8,731 nucleotides of DNA from an uncultured Mollicutes bacterium (GCA_913064935.1 CAJYBF010000030.1:1-8731), one strand, 5' to 3'. Counted from the stretch's first letter, positions 1 to 7,270 are shown. The notes: generated from the sequence alone by a model not told the origin. Program-made: numbers and translations.

Positions 1-254
1 TCGGGATCGGTAGCTAAAAAAACTTTATCAGCATGTTTCACTGCTGGCGTAAGTTCCTTAATAATCTTACCTTTACCTTTTATATTTACCTACGTAGGCT
101 TGAAATTATCTTCGATATCCAGACCGAGCCCACCGGGACCTGAAATTGCTAAATCTCTTATATGTCCTACACTTGATAATACTTGATATTCACTTCCAAG
201 ATATTTACCTATTGTATTTGCTTTTGATGGTGACTCAACAATAACAACGTTCAT
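1..254 (-). CDS. topA: DNA topoisomerase I, N-terminal part, interrupted by an in-frame TAG
   Basis: Type IA topoisomerase relaxing negative supercoils; only the start of the Toprim domain is in the window. I chose the ATG at 254 ([13 protein letters not shown]) because it matches the family start and has GAGAGG 8 nt upstream; an upstream in-frame ATG would lie over the promoter -10. Visible signatures are [15 protein letters not shown] (residues 6-20), VGHIRDL (29-35) and DIEDNFKPT (46-54). Codon 55 is TAG (90-92), where homologues have Tyr (FxPxY). The frame then stays open and topA-like to the window edge (VNIKGKGK..., ending ...LATDP just before the expected DREGEA). There is no frameshift, so a single C-to-G change on the coding strand explains the stop. 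TopA is normally essential in bacteria, so a sequence error near a contig end or a very recent mutation is more likely than an old pseudogene. Identification is firm; functional status is not. Confidence 0.9.
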
Positions 255-279
255 AATATCATCCTCTCTTGCATATTTA

Positions 280-308
280 GTTATAATCATAATTGTCTAG
301 TATGTCAA
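280..308 (-). promoter_or_regulatory. Sigma-A-type promoter for topA
   Basis: On the minus strand TTGACA (303-308, perfect -35) is followed by a 17-bp spacer and TATAAC (280-285, 5/6 match to the -10). The start site would fall near 272-274, giving a leader of about 20 nt that still includes the GAGAGG ribosome site. The promoter lies after the rnhB terminator, so topA is its own transcription unit. Confidence 0.75.
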
Positions 309-319
309 CTGTTTTGTTC

Positions 320-352
320 AATAAAAATAAAAAGTAGTATTATATACTACTT
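320..352 (-). terminator. Intrinsic terminator after rnhB
   Basis: The inverted repeat AAGTAGTAT / ATACTACTT (9 bp, 3-nt loop; 332-352) is followed on the minus strand by a T-rich tract (TTTATTTTTA). It lies about 30 bp past the rnhB stop and ends the long minus-strand gene run before topA. The stem is AT-rich, so strength is uncertain. The rest of the gap 255-383 holds only the topA promoter and leader. Confidence 0.75.
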
Positions 353-383
353 ATATTCTTATCCAATTATATGTATTTACTTC

Positions 384-995
384 TTAAAAATCAAATTTTA
401 TTTGGTTTAGATTTGCAACAGGTGAGAAACTTTTACGGTGAATCCCTTGAATAGAACCAAAGTCTTCAAGTGCTTGAAGATGTTTCTTTGTTCCATATCC
501 CTTATTATGTTCGAAATCGTAATTTGGGTATTTTTTAGCTAGTTCCACCATATAGTTATCTCTTAATACTTTAGCTATAATGCTAGCAGCTGCAATACTT
601 GCGCTCTTTGCATCTCCTTTAATAATACTTTCTGAGTTATCATATCCTAATTTAACTGCATCTATTAAGATGAATTCACATTTGGTTAACGACTCTATAG
701 AATTTCTCATAGCCTTCTTACTAGACTCTAAAATGTTAATTCTATCAATTTCCTTAGGCCATATAAAAGAATATCCTATTTCTAAGGCATGAGTAGTGAT
801 TTTCTTAAAAAGACGTTTTCTTTGTTTTTCAGATAACTTCTTTGAATCATCTAATCCCTTAATAATAAAATGCTTGTTTAAAACAACTGCGGCAGCAACA
901 ACAGGTCCAGCCAAAGGCCCACGACCAACTTCATCAACTCCAGCAATGTATTCTATTCCTTTTCTATAATACTTCTTCTCATACTGGTACATCAT
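384..995 (-). CDS. rnhB: Ribonuclease HII
   Basis: Removes ribonucleotides from RNA-DNA junctions (ribonucleotide excision repair and primer removal) in the cytoplasm, metal-dependent. The 203-aa protein covers a full minimal RNase HII, similar in size to the E. coli enzyme and lacking the N-terminal extension of B. subtilis RnhB. The signature AGVDEVGRGPLAGPV is at residues 18-32. The four carboxylates are visible: D21, E22, D112 (ILID) and D128 (KGDAKSASIAAASIIAKV). DDSKKLSEKQR (49-59) and the basic HNKGYGTKKH (163-172) are also typical. The start ATGATG at 995 lies inside the end of rbgA (17-bp overlap), implying translational coupling. It is the last gene before the terminator at 320-352. 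Confidence 0.95.
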   Translation of the reverse strand: MMYQYEKKYYRKGIEYIAGVDEVGRGPLAGPVVAAAVVLNKHFIIKGLDDSKKLSEKQRKRLFKKITTHALEIGYSFIWPKEIDRINILESSKKAMRNSIESLTKCEFILIDAVKLGYDNSESIIKGDAKSASIAAASIIAKVLRDNYMVELAKKYPNYDFEHNKGYGTKKHLQALEDFGSIQGIHRKSFSPVANLNQIKFDF

Positions 996-1827
996 CTAAG
1001 GTTATTCTCCCTAACTTTTCCCCTCTTAAATCATTTAAGAAAATAGTATAAACTCTTTCGTAATCAACTTCTTTGCCTCTAATACAGCCTCTTGATTTAC
1101 CTATTTCATTTAAAACGATTATTGGGTCTTCTGTTTGTGTTAAATTATATCTTTCTATAATTCTTTTTGGATATTTTTTGGCAAAATATTTTATCCCGTA
1201 AATAACAACATCATCTACAGGTAAAATTTCATCTTTAATAGCGCCTGTAAGCGCTAGTCTAAATCCTGTTTCATCATCATCAAATTTATTCCACAAAATT
1301 CCTGGAGTATCTAGTAGTTCAAATCGTTTTTCTACTTTAATCCATTGTTGTGCCTTAGTCACTCCTGGTCTATCACCAATCTTTGCTGCTTTACGTTTAG
1401 CAAGTCTGTTTATTAATGTTGACTTTCCAACATTAGGAATTCCTACAATCAAAGCCCTAATAGCCTTTTCCTTAAGACCTTTGAGCTTGTCCTTTTTAAT
1501 TTTTTCTTTTAGTGCGTCTTTCGCAACTTGAACGATTTTGTTAACTCCTTCTCCGTTAAGAGAGTCTATTGCTAACGCGTAAACCCCAATAGATCTATAA
1601 TACTTAATCCATTCTTTTGTTTTGCGCTCATCTGCTTTATCGGATTTATTAAGAAGTATAACTCTTGGTTTAGTTGTGATTATTTCCTTGATAAAAGGAT
1701 TAGTACTAGAAAACGGTAATCTCGCATCTACTAGCTCGAATACTACATCTATAAGATTCATTTTTTCAATCATTTGCCTTTTGGCTTTTTGCATATGACC
1801 TGGATACCACTGAATGACTTTTCCCAT
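979..1827 (-). CDS. rbgA: Ribosome biogenesis GTPase RbgA (YlqF)
   Basis: Circularly permuted GTPase needed for late 50S subunit assembly. The protein is 282 aa, the same length as B. subtilis RbgA. G motifs occur in permuted order: NKSD (G4, 60-63), GIPNVGKST (G1/P-loop, 129-137), GVT (G2, 155-157) and DTPG (G3, 173-176). The N-terminal QWYPGHMQKAKR contains His11, equivalent to the histidine implicated in GTP hydrolysis in B. subtilis RbgA. The frame is open further upstream through lepB DNA, but the start at 1827 is preferred because homologues begin just before QWxPGHM and it follows the lepB TAA by one base. Its ribosome site is weak (AAAGG about 12 nt upstream), so coupling to lepB is likely. 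It ends in TGA, showing that UGA is a stop in this genome. Confidence 0.95.
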   Translation of the reverse strand: MGKVIQWYPGHMQKAKRQMIEKMNLIDVVFELVDARLPFSSTNPFIKEIITTKPRVILLNKSDKADERKTKEWIKYYRSIGVYALAIDSLNGEGVNKIVQVAKDALKEKIKKDKLKGLKEKAIRALIVGIPNVGKSTLINRLAKRKAAKIGDRPGVTKAQQWIKVEKRFELLDTPGILWNKFDDDETGFRLALTGAIKDEILPVDDVVIYGIKYFAKKYPKRIIERYNLTQTEDPIIVLNEIGKSRGCIRGKEVDYERVYTIFLNDLRGEKLGRITLDDVPV

Positions 1828-1828
1828 A

Positions 1829-2560
1829 TTATTTAAATACCTTTGATAAATTGAAAATCGACTTTCCAAAAATATCTTCTTCCCTAACCAATCCAATTCT
1901 TCTTGAATCAGTACTATTATCACGATGATCTCCTAAAACAAAATAGTATCCTTCTGGAATTACTCCACTATCGCATAAATCTTCATCGTCCTTCACATGA
2001 CAGACATCATCAAAAACAAAATTGTAAGTTTCATTTTTAGTTAAAAAATCAGTTTCAAATACTTCTCCATCTACATATAATTTTTCATTTATATAATCAA
2101 TTTTTTCACCAGGAAGACCTATGATTCTTTTCAAAAAGTATTCGTCATGGGGATGATAGTAATAATCATTAGTAACATTGACAAACACAACATCAAATCT
2201 AGAAGGTTGGAACTTTAAGTGCCAGATAAAGATAATATCTTTGTCATCATAGTTTGGCTCCATGCTTCTTCCATTAACTTGTGCTGGATATAAAACAAAA
2301 CTAGTCATTGCATAGAATATAAGGAAGAAAGTCCAAATAACACTAAGTGTATCTATAACTTCGAATAGTTTATCCTTAATAACATCTAAATCTCTAAGAT
2401 ATTTTAAAACAAAACTAATGATTATTCCACTAAGCCCTAATACATACACGAGCATACCATAGAATTTAGCAATCATATCAGAGTTAACTAAATCTATTGC
2501 TAAAATCAACAATGAACTTATCAATATTCTATTAGCAATTTTAGTTATTCTTTTATTCAT
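1829..2560 (-). CDS. lepB: Signal peptidase I
   Basis: Membrane serine protease that removes signal peptides from exported proteins, with its catalytic domain outside the membrane. Catalytic Ser99 lies in NGRSMEPN, Lys144 in EYFLKRIIGLPGE, and the third conserved box is GDHRDNSTDSRRIG (210-223). The 243-aa protein has about three hydrophobic segments before the catalytic domain (roughly 9-25, 35-53 and 72-92). Most Gram-positive enzymes of this type have a single anchor, so the N-terminus is elaborated. The catalytic domain contains a Cys pair (187 and 196) in an acidic insert. The ATG at 2560 starts 2 bp after the ftsK stop, and GGAG of its ribosome site lies inside the ftsK end. It sits in the minus-strand run with ftsK and rbgA. 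Confidence 0.93.
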   Translation of the reverse strand: MNKRITKIANRILISSLLILAIDLVNSDMIAKFYGMLVYVLGLSGIIISFVLKYLRDLDVIKDKLFEVIDTLSVIWTFFLIFYAMTSFVLYPAQVNGRSMEPNYDDKDIIFIWHLKFQPSRFDVVFVNVTNDYYYHPHDEYFLKRIIGLPGEKIDYINEKLYVDGEVFETDFLTKNETYNFVFDDVCHVKDDEDLCDSGVIPEGYYFVLGDHRDNSTDSRRIGLVREEDIFGKSIFNLSKVFK

Positions 2561-2562
2561 GT

Positions 2563-4677
2563 TTATTCTCCAAATCTATCAACCAATGATTCCATATCAA
2601 TTATTATTTTTCTTGGGTTTTTACTTTGAGGAGAACTTACCACTCCGTTTTCCTCAAGTTGAATAAATATTTCACTTGCTCTGTTGTACCCAATATTAAA
2701 TTCTCTTTGTACCTTATTAATCGATGCATAATTATTCTCAACACAAAACTTCGCAACATCAAAGAAAATGTCATCCATGTTTTGGTTTCTATCACTCTTC
2801 TCAACTTCAACTACTAAAGAATCAGTTGTAAATAAATAGTTTTTATCGTATTGACTCAAATATGCTGTAACCTTATCTATCTCTTCCTCAGAAACATAGG
2901 CACCTTGTAATCTTTTTAAAGGTAATCCAGCAAATGAGAATAACATGTCCCCATTTCCTAGTAAACTCTCTGCTCCACCAAAATCTATAATGGTCATTGA
3001 ATCAGTGTTTGAAGCTACTTTAAGAGCTATTCTTGTTGGAATATTCGACTTAATAGATCCTTTGATAACATCAACGCTTGGTCTTTGCGTAGCTACTAAC
3101 ATATAAATACCTGCAGCTCTAGCTTTTTGAGCTATACGCATAATAAGTTGTTCCACATCATTACCAGATTGGCTCATCAAATCAGCCATCTCTTCAATTA
3201 TAATTACAAGATTGGGAAGATGTTCGAAACCTTCACTAGTTCTTCCTTTAATTTTGTTATTGTAACTACTCAAATCTCTTGCTTCAACACTAAATAACAA
3301 ATTGTATCTGCGTTCCATTTCATCTACTACCCATTTTAACCCTTGTGCAGCTATTTTTGCATCATGAATTATAGGTGCGGCTAAATGAGGAGCCTTACTA
3401 TACGCAGCAAGTCCTACTCTTTTAGGATCGATTAAAATCAACTTCAAATCCTCAGGAGTTGCTTTTAATAGTAAACTCATTAGAATTGTATCAATACACA
3501 CAGACTTACCACTACCAGTTGCTCCAGCAATTAATCCGTGAGGCATTTTACTTATATCAGCACTTATGACATTTCCACTTAAATCCACACCAAGTATTAC
3601 TTCAAGTGGTTTTGAATTTTCAACGAAATCTTTTGTAATGTAGTTCCCAAAATTAACTAACTTCTTAACTTTGTTCGGTACTTCTATACCTATAGTAGTC
3701 TTACCAGGAATTGGTGCTTCAATACGTATATCAATTGCGGCCAAATTCATTTTCAAGTTACTCGCAATATTCGTCAATTTACTTATAATAACACCACTAT
3801 CTAGTTTCACTTCATATTGGGTTACAGTTGGTCCATGAGTGTAATTAACAACTTTACCCCCAACTCTAAATTGTTCCAAAGTATTATTAATAATTTGTTC
3901 TTGCTCGAATAAATACTCAGCATTTTCCTCGCCTGTATCATCGTGATGATTCAACAAGTCCAAACTAGGACTTTGGTAGTTTTGATAAGCATGTATGTTC
4001 TTATAATCTGTTTCTGTATTATCAGTTTCATTTACAGAAGGAGTCTCAGCTATAACTTCAGATTCGCCTGTACTCTTTTCTACTTTTTCACCAAATAAGA
4101 AATTCAAAATGTCATCTGATACAGCTTCATCGCTATTTTGCGGAGGAGCTAAGTCATCTTCTAATTGAATATCCTCATATATTTTTTTAGTCGGTGTTTG
4201 ATTGATAGTTTCATCAATCACAAATTCTTCTTCACTTGTGTCATCATTTGATTCTTCTAAAACATCTCTTAATCCGAAAGGAATTGACATTTTAATTTCA
4301 TCATCAACAATATCCTTTTTAATCACTTTCTCAAAGTGTTCATCTGAATTATGTTCAACTTTAGAGGTAGTTGTCGTCGGTTTTCTGTTCAACATATCTT
4401 TTACCTGATCAGAGGTTAAAATATTAAATTCCTTGTACTTCTCTTCTTCCTTAATCTTTTTCGTTGATCGAAAAACATCAAATCTTTCGTTAATATTTCC
4501 TTCAATTGTACTTTTTGGAATTATCAACTCATCTTTAACATTATCACCAAAGTAAGGACTTACGAAGGTACTGTAATTTTTATTTTCTTTCTTACCTTGA
4601 ATTTGAGGAATTTCAAAAGTAGTCTTCGGAGATTCAACTTTAAGCTTCTTTTCTTTCTTCTTGAACATTGTTATCAA
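2563..4677 (-). CDS. FtsK/SftA-like DNA translocase, no membrane helices
   Basis: Hexameric DNA-pumping ATPase family that clears chromosome DNA from the division septum. Numbering is from the TTG at 4677; an ATG at 4668 is equally plausible, since GAGGAAGGGA lies 1-6 nt before the TTG but about 10 nt before the ATG. Residues 1-260 are hydrophilic and acidic, probably disordered, with none of the usual four N-terminal helices. This resembles B. subtilis SftA more than SpoIIIE. The alpha/beta motor follows: Walker A GATGSGKS (385-392), LILIDPKR (413-420), QKARAAGIYMLVATQRP (517-533) and GGAESLLGNGDMLF (567-580). A winged-helix gamma domain is at about 634-693 (VQREFNIGYNRASEIF). Three usually conserved residues differ: Walker B is IIIEE with E495 for Asp, DSR reads DSM (M561), and KxVEL reads KRVGL (G422). 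The start overlaps the preceding membrane-protein gene. Confidence 0.93.
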   Translation of the reverse strand: MITMFKKKEKKLKVESPKTTFEIPQIQGKKENKNYSTFVSPYFGDNVKDELIIPKSTIEGNINERFDVFRSTKKIKEEEKYKEFNILTSDQVKDMLNRKPTTTTSKVEHNSDEHFEKVIKKDIVDDEIKMSIPFGLRDVLEESNDDTSEEEFVIDETINQTPTKKIYEDIQLEDDLAPPQNSDEAVSDDILNFLFGEKVEKSTGESEVIAETPSVNETDNTETDYKNIHAYQNYQSPSLDLLNHHDDTGEENAEYLFEQEQIINNTLEQFRVGGKVVNYTHGPTVTQYEVKLDSGVIISKLTNIASNLKMNLAAIDIRIEAPIPGKTTIGIEVPNKVKKLVNFGNYITKDFVENSKPLEVILGVDLSGNVISADISKMPHGLIAGATGSGKSVCIDTILMSLLLKATPEDLKLILIDPKRVGLAAYSKAPHLAAPIIHDAKIAAQGLKWVVDEMERRYNLLFSVEARDLSSYNNKIKGRTSEGFEHLPNLVIIIEEMADLMSQSGNDVEQLIMRIAQKARAAGIYMLVATQRPSVDVIKGSIKSNIPTRIALKVASNTDSMTIIDFGGAESLLGNGDMLFSFAGLPLKRLQGAYVSEEEIDKVTAYLSQYDKNYLFTTDSLVVEVEKSDRNQNMDDIFFDVAKFCVENNYASINKVQREFNIGYNRASEIFIQLEENGVVSSPQSKNPRKIIIDMESLVDRFGE

Positions 4678-5407
4678 TCCCTTCCTCTAGCAATTCTTCT
4701 ATCCCGTTATTAGCAAATAGCTGTTTACTATATAATTTATAAACTTCCTCACCAACGATATTTAGAAATACTAAACACAAAGTATCTATAGATAAGTTAA
4801 TAGTTGAGTTCACTACAGTTCTACGTATAAAGTAAGCTGGACTAATCAATCCGATCGCACCCTTAGCAGTCTTAACTAAAGTGGAATCATTAGCCCTTTT
4901 AGCTATTTTAAAAGTTTTATTCGTATCCATCTTTTCTTTAAATTCAAACATAGACAACATTTGAATACCACTTAAGTCTTTTAGTTTATTAAGTGGCTTT
5001 CTTTCAAGTATTCTTTCGATTCTTGAACTTATGTACTTAATACTTTCAAGTGCTTCATAAGTTGATATTTCTAAAAAAGGTTGTCTTGAATTAGGATAAT
5101 GGAATTTCGCAATATCGTAAGCTATCCTTTCGCTTAAATCTTTAGCAAGGATAAACCTCTGACTCATTGTCTTTCTTCTTTTTCTAGATCTATAATCTTT
5201 TCTAGCTTGTCTTACAAAAGATAAGCACACCGCTTGATCTGTACTCTCTGGTTTTCTTAAAATAACCTTCTCGGATTTCTTTATCGCTCCAATAACTAAT
5301 ATTGCATAAACTACTCCCGCAATAAATAGACCTAAAAAGATCCCAATCAAAAAGGCAGAAACATTAAAGATATTTATTAATTTTTCCCATTCAAAATTAT
5401 CAAACAT
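4640..5407 (-). CDS. Uncharacterised single-pass membrane protein upstream of ftsK
   Basis: I do not recognise a named family. The 255-aa product has one strong N-terminal membrane helix (about residues 12-42). A very basic stretch follows (66-80, VRQARKDYRSRKRRK), consistent with an N-out, C-in topology. The cytoplasmic part is mostly helical. A mildly hydrophobic C-terminal part is at about 184-218, starting GLISPAYFIRRTVV. It then has GEEVYKLYSKQLF (219-231) and an acidic tail. The ATG at 5407 has AGGAG about 8-11 nt upstream and a good promoter at 5439-5467, so this is the first gene of the run ending with rnhB. It overlaps the following ftsK-like gene by 29-38 bp. That neighbour lacks membrane helices, so a membrane-partner role is possible but is only inference. 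Confidence 0.85.
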   Translation of the reverse strand: MFDNFEWEKLINIFNVSAFLIGIFLGLFIAGVVYAILVIGAIKKSEKVILRKPESTDQAVCLSFVRQARKDYRSRKRRKTMSQRFILAKDLSERIAYDIAKFHYPNSRQPFLEISTYEALESIKYISSRIERILERKPLNKLKDLSGIQMLSMFEFKEKMDTNKTFKIAKRANDSTLVKTAKGAIGLISPAYFIRRTVVNSTINLSIDTLCLVFLNIVGEEVYKLYSKQLFANNGIEELLEEGIDNNVQEERKEA

Positions 5408-5438
5408 AATCTCTTCTCCTATAAATACTCTACTCTAA

Positions 5439-5467
5439 ATTATACAATAATGTAATGATATTAACAA
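5439..5467 (-). promoter_or_regulatory. Promoter of the membrane protein-ftsK-lepB-rbgA-rnhB run
   Basis: On the minus strand TTGTTA (5462-5467, 4/6 to the -35) is followed by a 17-bp spacer and a perfect TATAAT (5439-5444). It lies 31 bp upstream of the ATG at 5407. No terminator or other convincing promoter was seen until 352, so the five genes are probably cotranscribed. Confidence 0.65.
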
Positions 5468-5468
5468 C

Positions 5469-5497
5469 TAGACATAGTCGATATTTACTGTTAATAT
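5469..5497 (+). promoter_or_regulatory. Candidate promoter of the HAD phosphatase gene
   Basis: TAGACA (5469-5474, 5/6 to the -35), a 17-bp spacer and TAATAT (5492-5497, 4/6 to the -10) precede AAGGGGG and the ATG at 5526. The -10 is weak, so this is tentative. It abuts the divergent minus-strand promoter with a 1-bp gap between the two -35 boxes. Confidence 0.4.
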
Positions 5498-5525
5498 GTT
5501 AATACTGTAATAAGGGGGCAAACAC

Positions 5526-6341
5526 ATGAAATACTTAATTGCATTAGATATAGATGGAACTATATTAAAAAACCGCACTGAAATGTCGTCTGAGACTATA
5601 AAATATCTTAAAAATTTAAGAAAACAAGGACATATAGTAACTCTAATAACAGGAAGACCATATAGAAGTGCAAAGCCCATCTATGACATACTTGAGCTTG
5701 ATACCCCTATTGGGACATACAATGGGTCATCACTTCACCAACCAGGTAATGACGATTTCCCTAAATACTCATACAAAATGGATCAAAAATACGTAACAGA
5801 GACATTTAGTGTCTGGAAAGATCATTTAGTTAATGCATTCTGTGAAATAGAGGATAAAGTATATCTATTCAAAGAAGACTCTAATCTATTAAAATGGATT
5901 GACATTAGTGGTGGAGAAATGATTATTGGTAATCTTGATGAAACAATTGATCACCCCTTGAGTGGAGCGATATTCTTCTTGGTACCAAATAAACTTACTG
6001 AATTCAAAAAATACATGAATGAAAAGCAGAAGGATAACCTTGGATTTAGAGTATGGGGCTCACATGATAGAGATGATTATTTAACAATAGAATTATTCAC
6101 ACAATTTGCAAACAAAGCTACCTCGCTAGAGGCTCTTAAAAAACACTACGATATTCCTCACGAAAGGATAATCGCTATAGGTGATGGATCAAACGATGTT
6201 GAGATGTTAGAGTATGCTTATCACTCAGCAGCTATGGGCAATGCCTCAGACTTGGTTAAGAAAGCTGCTAAAACAGTTGCTGACCTTAACTCGAATGATG
6301 GTGCAATAAAATATTTAAAAACCATAATAAAAGACTCGTAA
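5526..6341 (+). CDS. Cof-type HAD-superfamily phosphatase
   Basis: Cytoplasmic Mg-dependent phosphatase of the Cof/YidA subfamily (HAD class IIB), whose members dephosphorylate sugar phosphates, flavin mononucleotide or pyridoxal phosphate. The substrate cannot be told from sequence. Motif I is DIDGT with nucleophile D8 and acid D10; motif II is T42 in LITGRP; motif III is probably K197 in ANKATSLEAL; motif IV is GDGSND (219-224). A C2-type cap lies between, about residues 80-190. The 271-aa length is normal for the family. The ATG at 5526 has a strong AAGGGGG 7 nt upstream. It is the only plus-strand gene here, diverging from the ftsK run and converging on ribU. Some Cof-type enzymes act on FMN, so the riboflavin-transport neighbour is suggestive, but the genes are convergent and not in one operon. 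Confidence 0.93.
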   Translation: MKYLIALDIDGTILKNRTEMSSETIKYLKNLRKQGHIVTLITGRPYRSAKPIYDILELDTPIGTYNGSSLHQPGNDDFPKYSYKMDQKYVTETFSVWKDHLVNAFCEIEDKVYLFKEDSNLLKWIDISGGEMIIGNLDETIDHPLSGAIFFLVPNKLTEFKKYMNEKQKDNLGFRVWGSHDRDDYLTIELFTQFANKATSLEALKKHYDIPHERIIAIGDGSNDVEMLEYAYHSAAMGNASDLVKKAAKTVADLNSNDGAIKYLKTIIKDS

Positions 6342-6361
6342 TTAGCGAGTCTTTTATTATG
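6323..6361. terminator. Bidirectional terminator between the HAD gene and ribU
   Basis: A perfect inverted repeat with 16-bp arms (CATAATAAAAGACTCG / CGAGTCTTTTATTATG) and a 7-nt loop (6339-6345). Its right arm supplies TTTT on the plus strand and its left arm supplies TTTT on the minus strand, so it can end transcription from both convergent genes. The TAA stop of the HAD gene is the first three loop bases, and ribU ends 2 bp beyond the right arm. Confidence 0.9.
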
Positions 6362-6363
6362 TC

Positions 6364-7221
6364 TTATTTAGATAATATTTTAATTAACGGTTTGGTAGCT
6401 TTAAGAGAAATATAACCTACTATAGCTACAATTCCCCACTTCACAACATTGAATGTTCCAAAGGTAACAGCTATCCACATAAACTCTTTGTTAGCACTTT
6501 CTGTATTTACAGCAACAGCATTAGCAGAATCAGTAATACTATCTAACCCGTATAATTTAATATAAACTGGTAAGATCCATATGTAATTAAGCAAAATCAT
6601 TATCACCGTAGTAACCAATGTAGAAACTATTAATCCAACTAGTAATCGCTTGTTAGAATTATTATTTCTAGTAATGAAGTAAACAGGTGTAATAAAGAAG
6701 AATGCTGCGATAAAGTAAGCGAATTGATCGATTGGATATCCTACAGCAGATCCTTTGACTATAAAATCAAGAACAGCAATAATTAATGCGATCATAACAC
6801 CACTTTTAAAATCAACGAAACTCATAACCAATAGTATAATAACAACACTTACTTCAATTTTCAAAAATGGAAGTATAAATGGAATACCAAAGAACATAAA
6901 GATAAATGCTAATCCACTGAAAACTCCTACAATAGATACTTTTTTTACATCTGATAACTCACTGTTTGAAGCAGCCAACTTAGTAAAGAATACCGCTAAG
7001 CCTATGACTGATAAGAATATTAATATTCCTACAATCAAATAATTTAGCAATGTATTTGCACCTAGTAAATCAATGAACTCCTTAAGTTTTGCGATACCAC
7101 TGTAAACTCTACTTCCAGTCCAATCTTCTTTACTGAAGATTATTATTACAAGTACAGTCAATGCAATAGCAGATGCCACAAGCCACGTAAACAATTTGTT
7201 GCTTTCATAAAAATTTTTCAT
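6364..7221 (-). CDS. ribU: Riboflavin transporter RibU, ECF S component
   Basis: Membrane substrate-binding subunit that imports riboflavin with an ECF energizing module (EcfA, EcfA', EcfT), which is not in this window. Assignment rests on two points: the FMN riboswitch directly upstream, and the RibU-like segment FILPFLKIEVSVVII (115-129) followed by DFKSGVMIALIIAVLDFIVKG (137-157) and YPIDQFAYFIAAFFF (162-176). The 285-aa protein is longer than the roughly 190-aa B. subtilis RibU. It carries an extra N-terminal part of about 90 residues with two hydrophobic segments (12-29 and 57-80) and has about eight in total. The ATG at 7221 has AAGGAGG just upstream. An open frame reaching 7284 is not the start, because it runs through the terminator hairpin. 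It ends at the shared terminator. Confidence 0.88.
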   Translation of the reverse strand: MKNFYESNKLFTWLVASAIALTVLVIIIFSKEDWTGSRVYSGIAKLKEFIDLLGANTLLNYLIVGILIFLSVIGLAVFFTKLAASNSELSDVKKVSIVGVFSGLAFIFMFFGIPFILPFLKIEVSVVIILLVMSFVDFKSGVMIALIIAVLDFIVKGSAVGYPIDQFAYFIAAFFFITPVYFITRNNNSNKRLLVGLIVSTLVTTVIMILLNYIWILPVYIKLYGLDSITDSANAVAVNTESANKEFMWIAVTFGTFNVVKWGIVAIVGYISLKATKPLIKILSK

Positions 7222-7236
7222 ATTTCCTCCTTGAAT

Positions 7237-7270
7237 AAAAAAAATCCCGCAAGAAATAAATTTCTTCGGA
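7237..7270 (-). terminator. Riboswitch expression-platform terminator
   Basis: On the minus strand TCCGAAGAAA pairs with TTTCTTGCGGGA (with bulged G residues), followed by eight T (7244-7237). It lies between the FMN aptamer and the ribU ribosome site, which starts a few bases after the T tract. This indicates control by transcription termination: FMN-bound aptamer, terminator formed, ribU off. I did not resolve the antiterminator pairing by eye. Confidence 0.85.

Noticed and set aside
255..290. Longer topA start at 290
   Set aside because: It overlaps the predicted -10 and transcript start. The ATG at 254 matches the family N-terminus and has GAGAGG at proper spacing.
1828..1923. Longer RbgA start at 1923
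   Set aside because: The extra residues are antisense-free out-of-frame lepB DNA. Homologues begin just before QWxPGHM, and the start at 1827 gives exactly the usual 282 aa.
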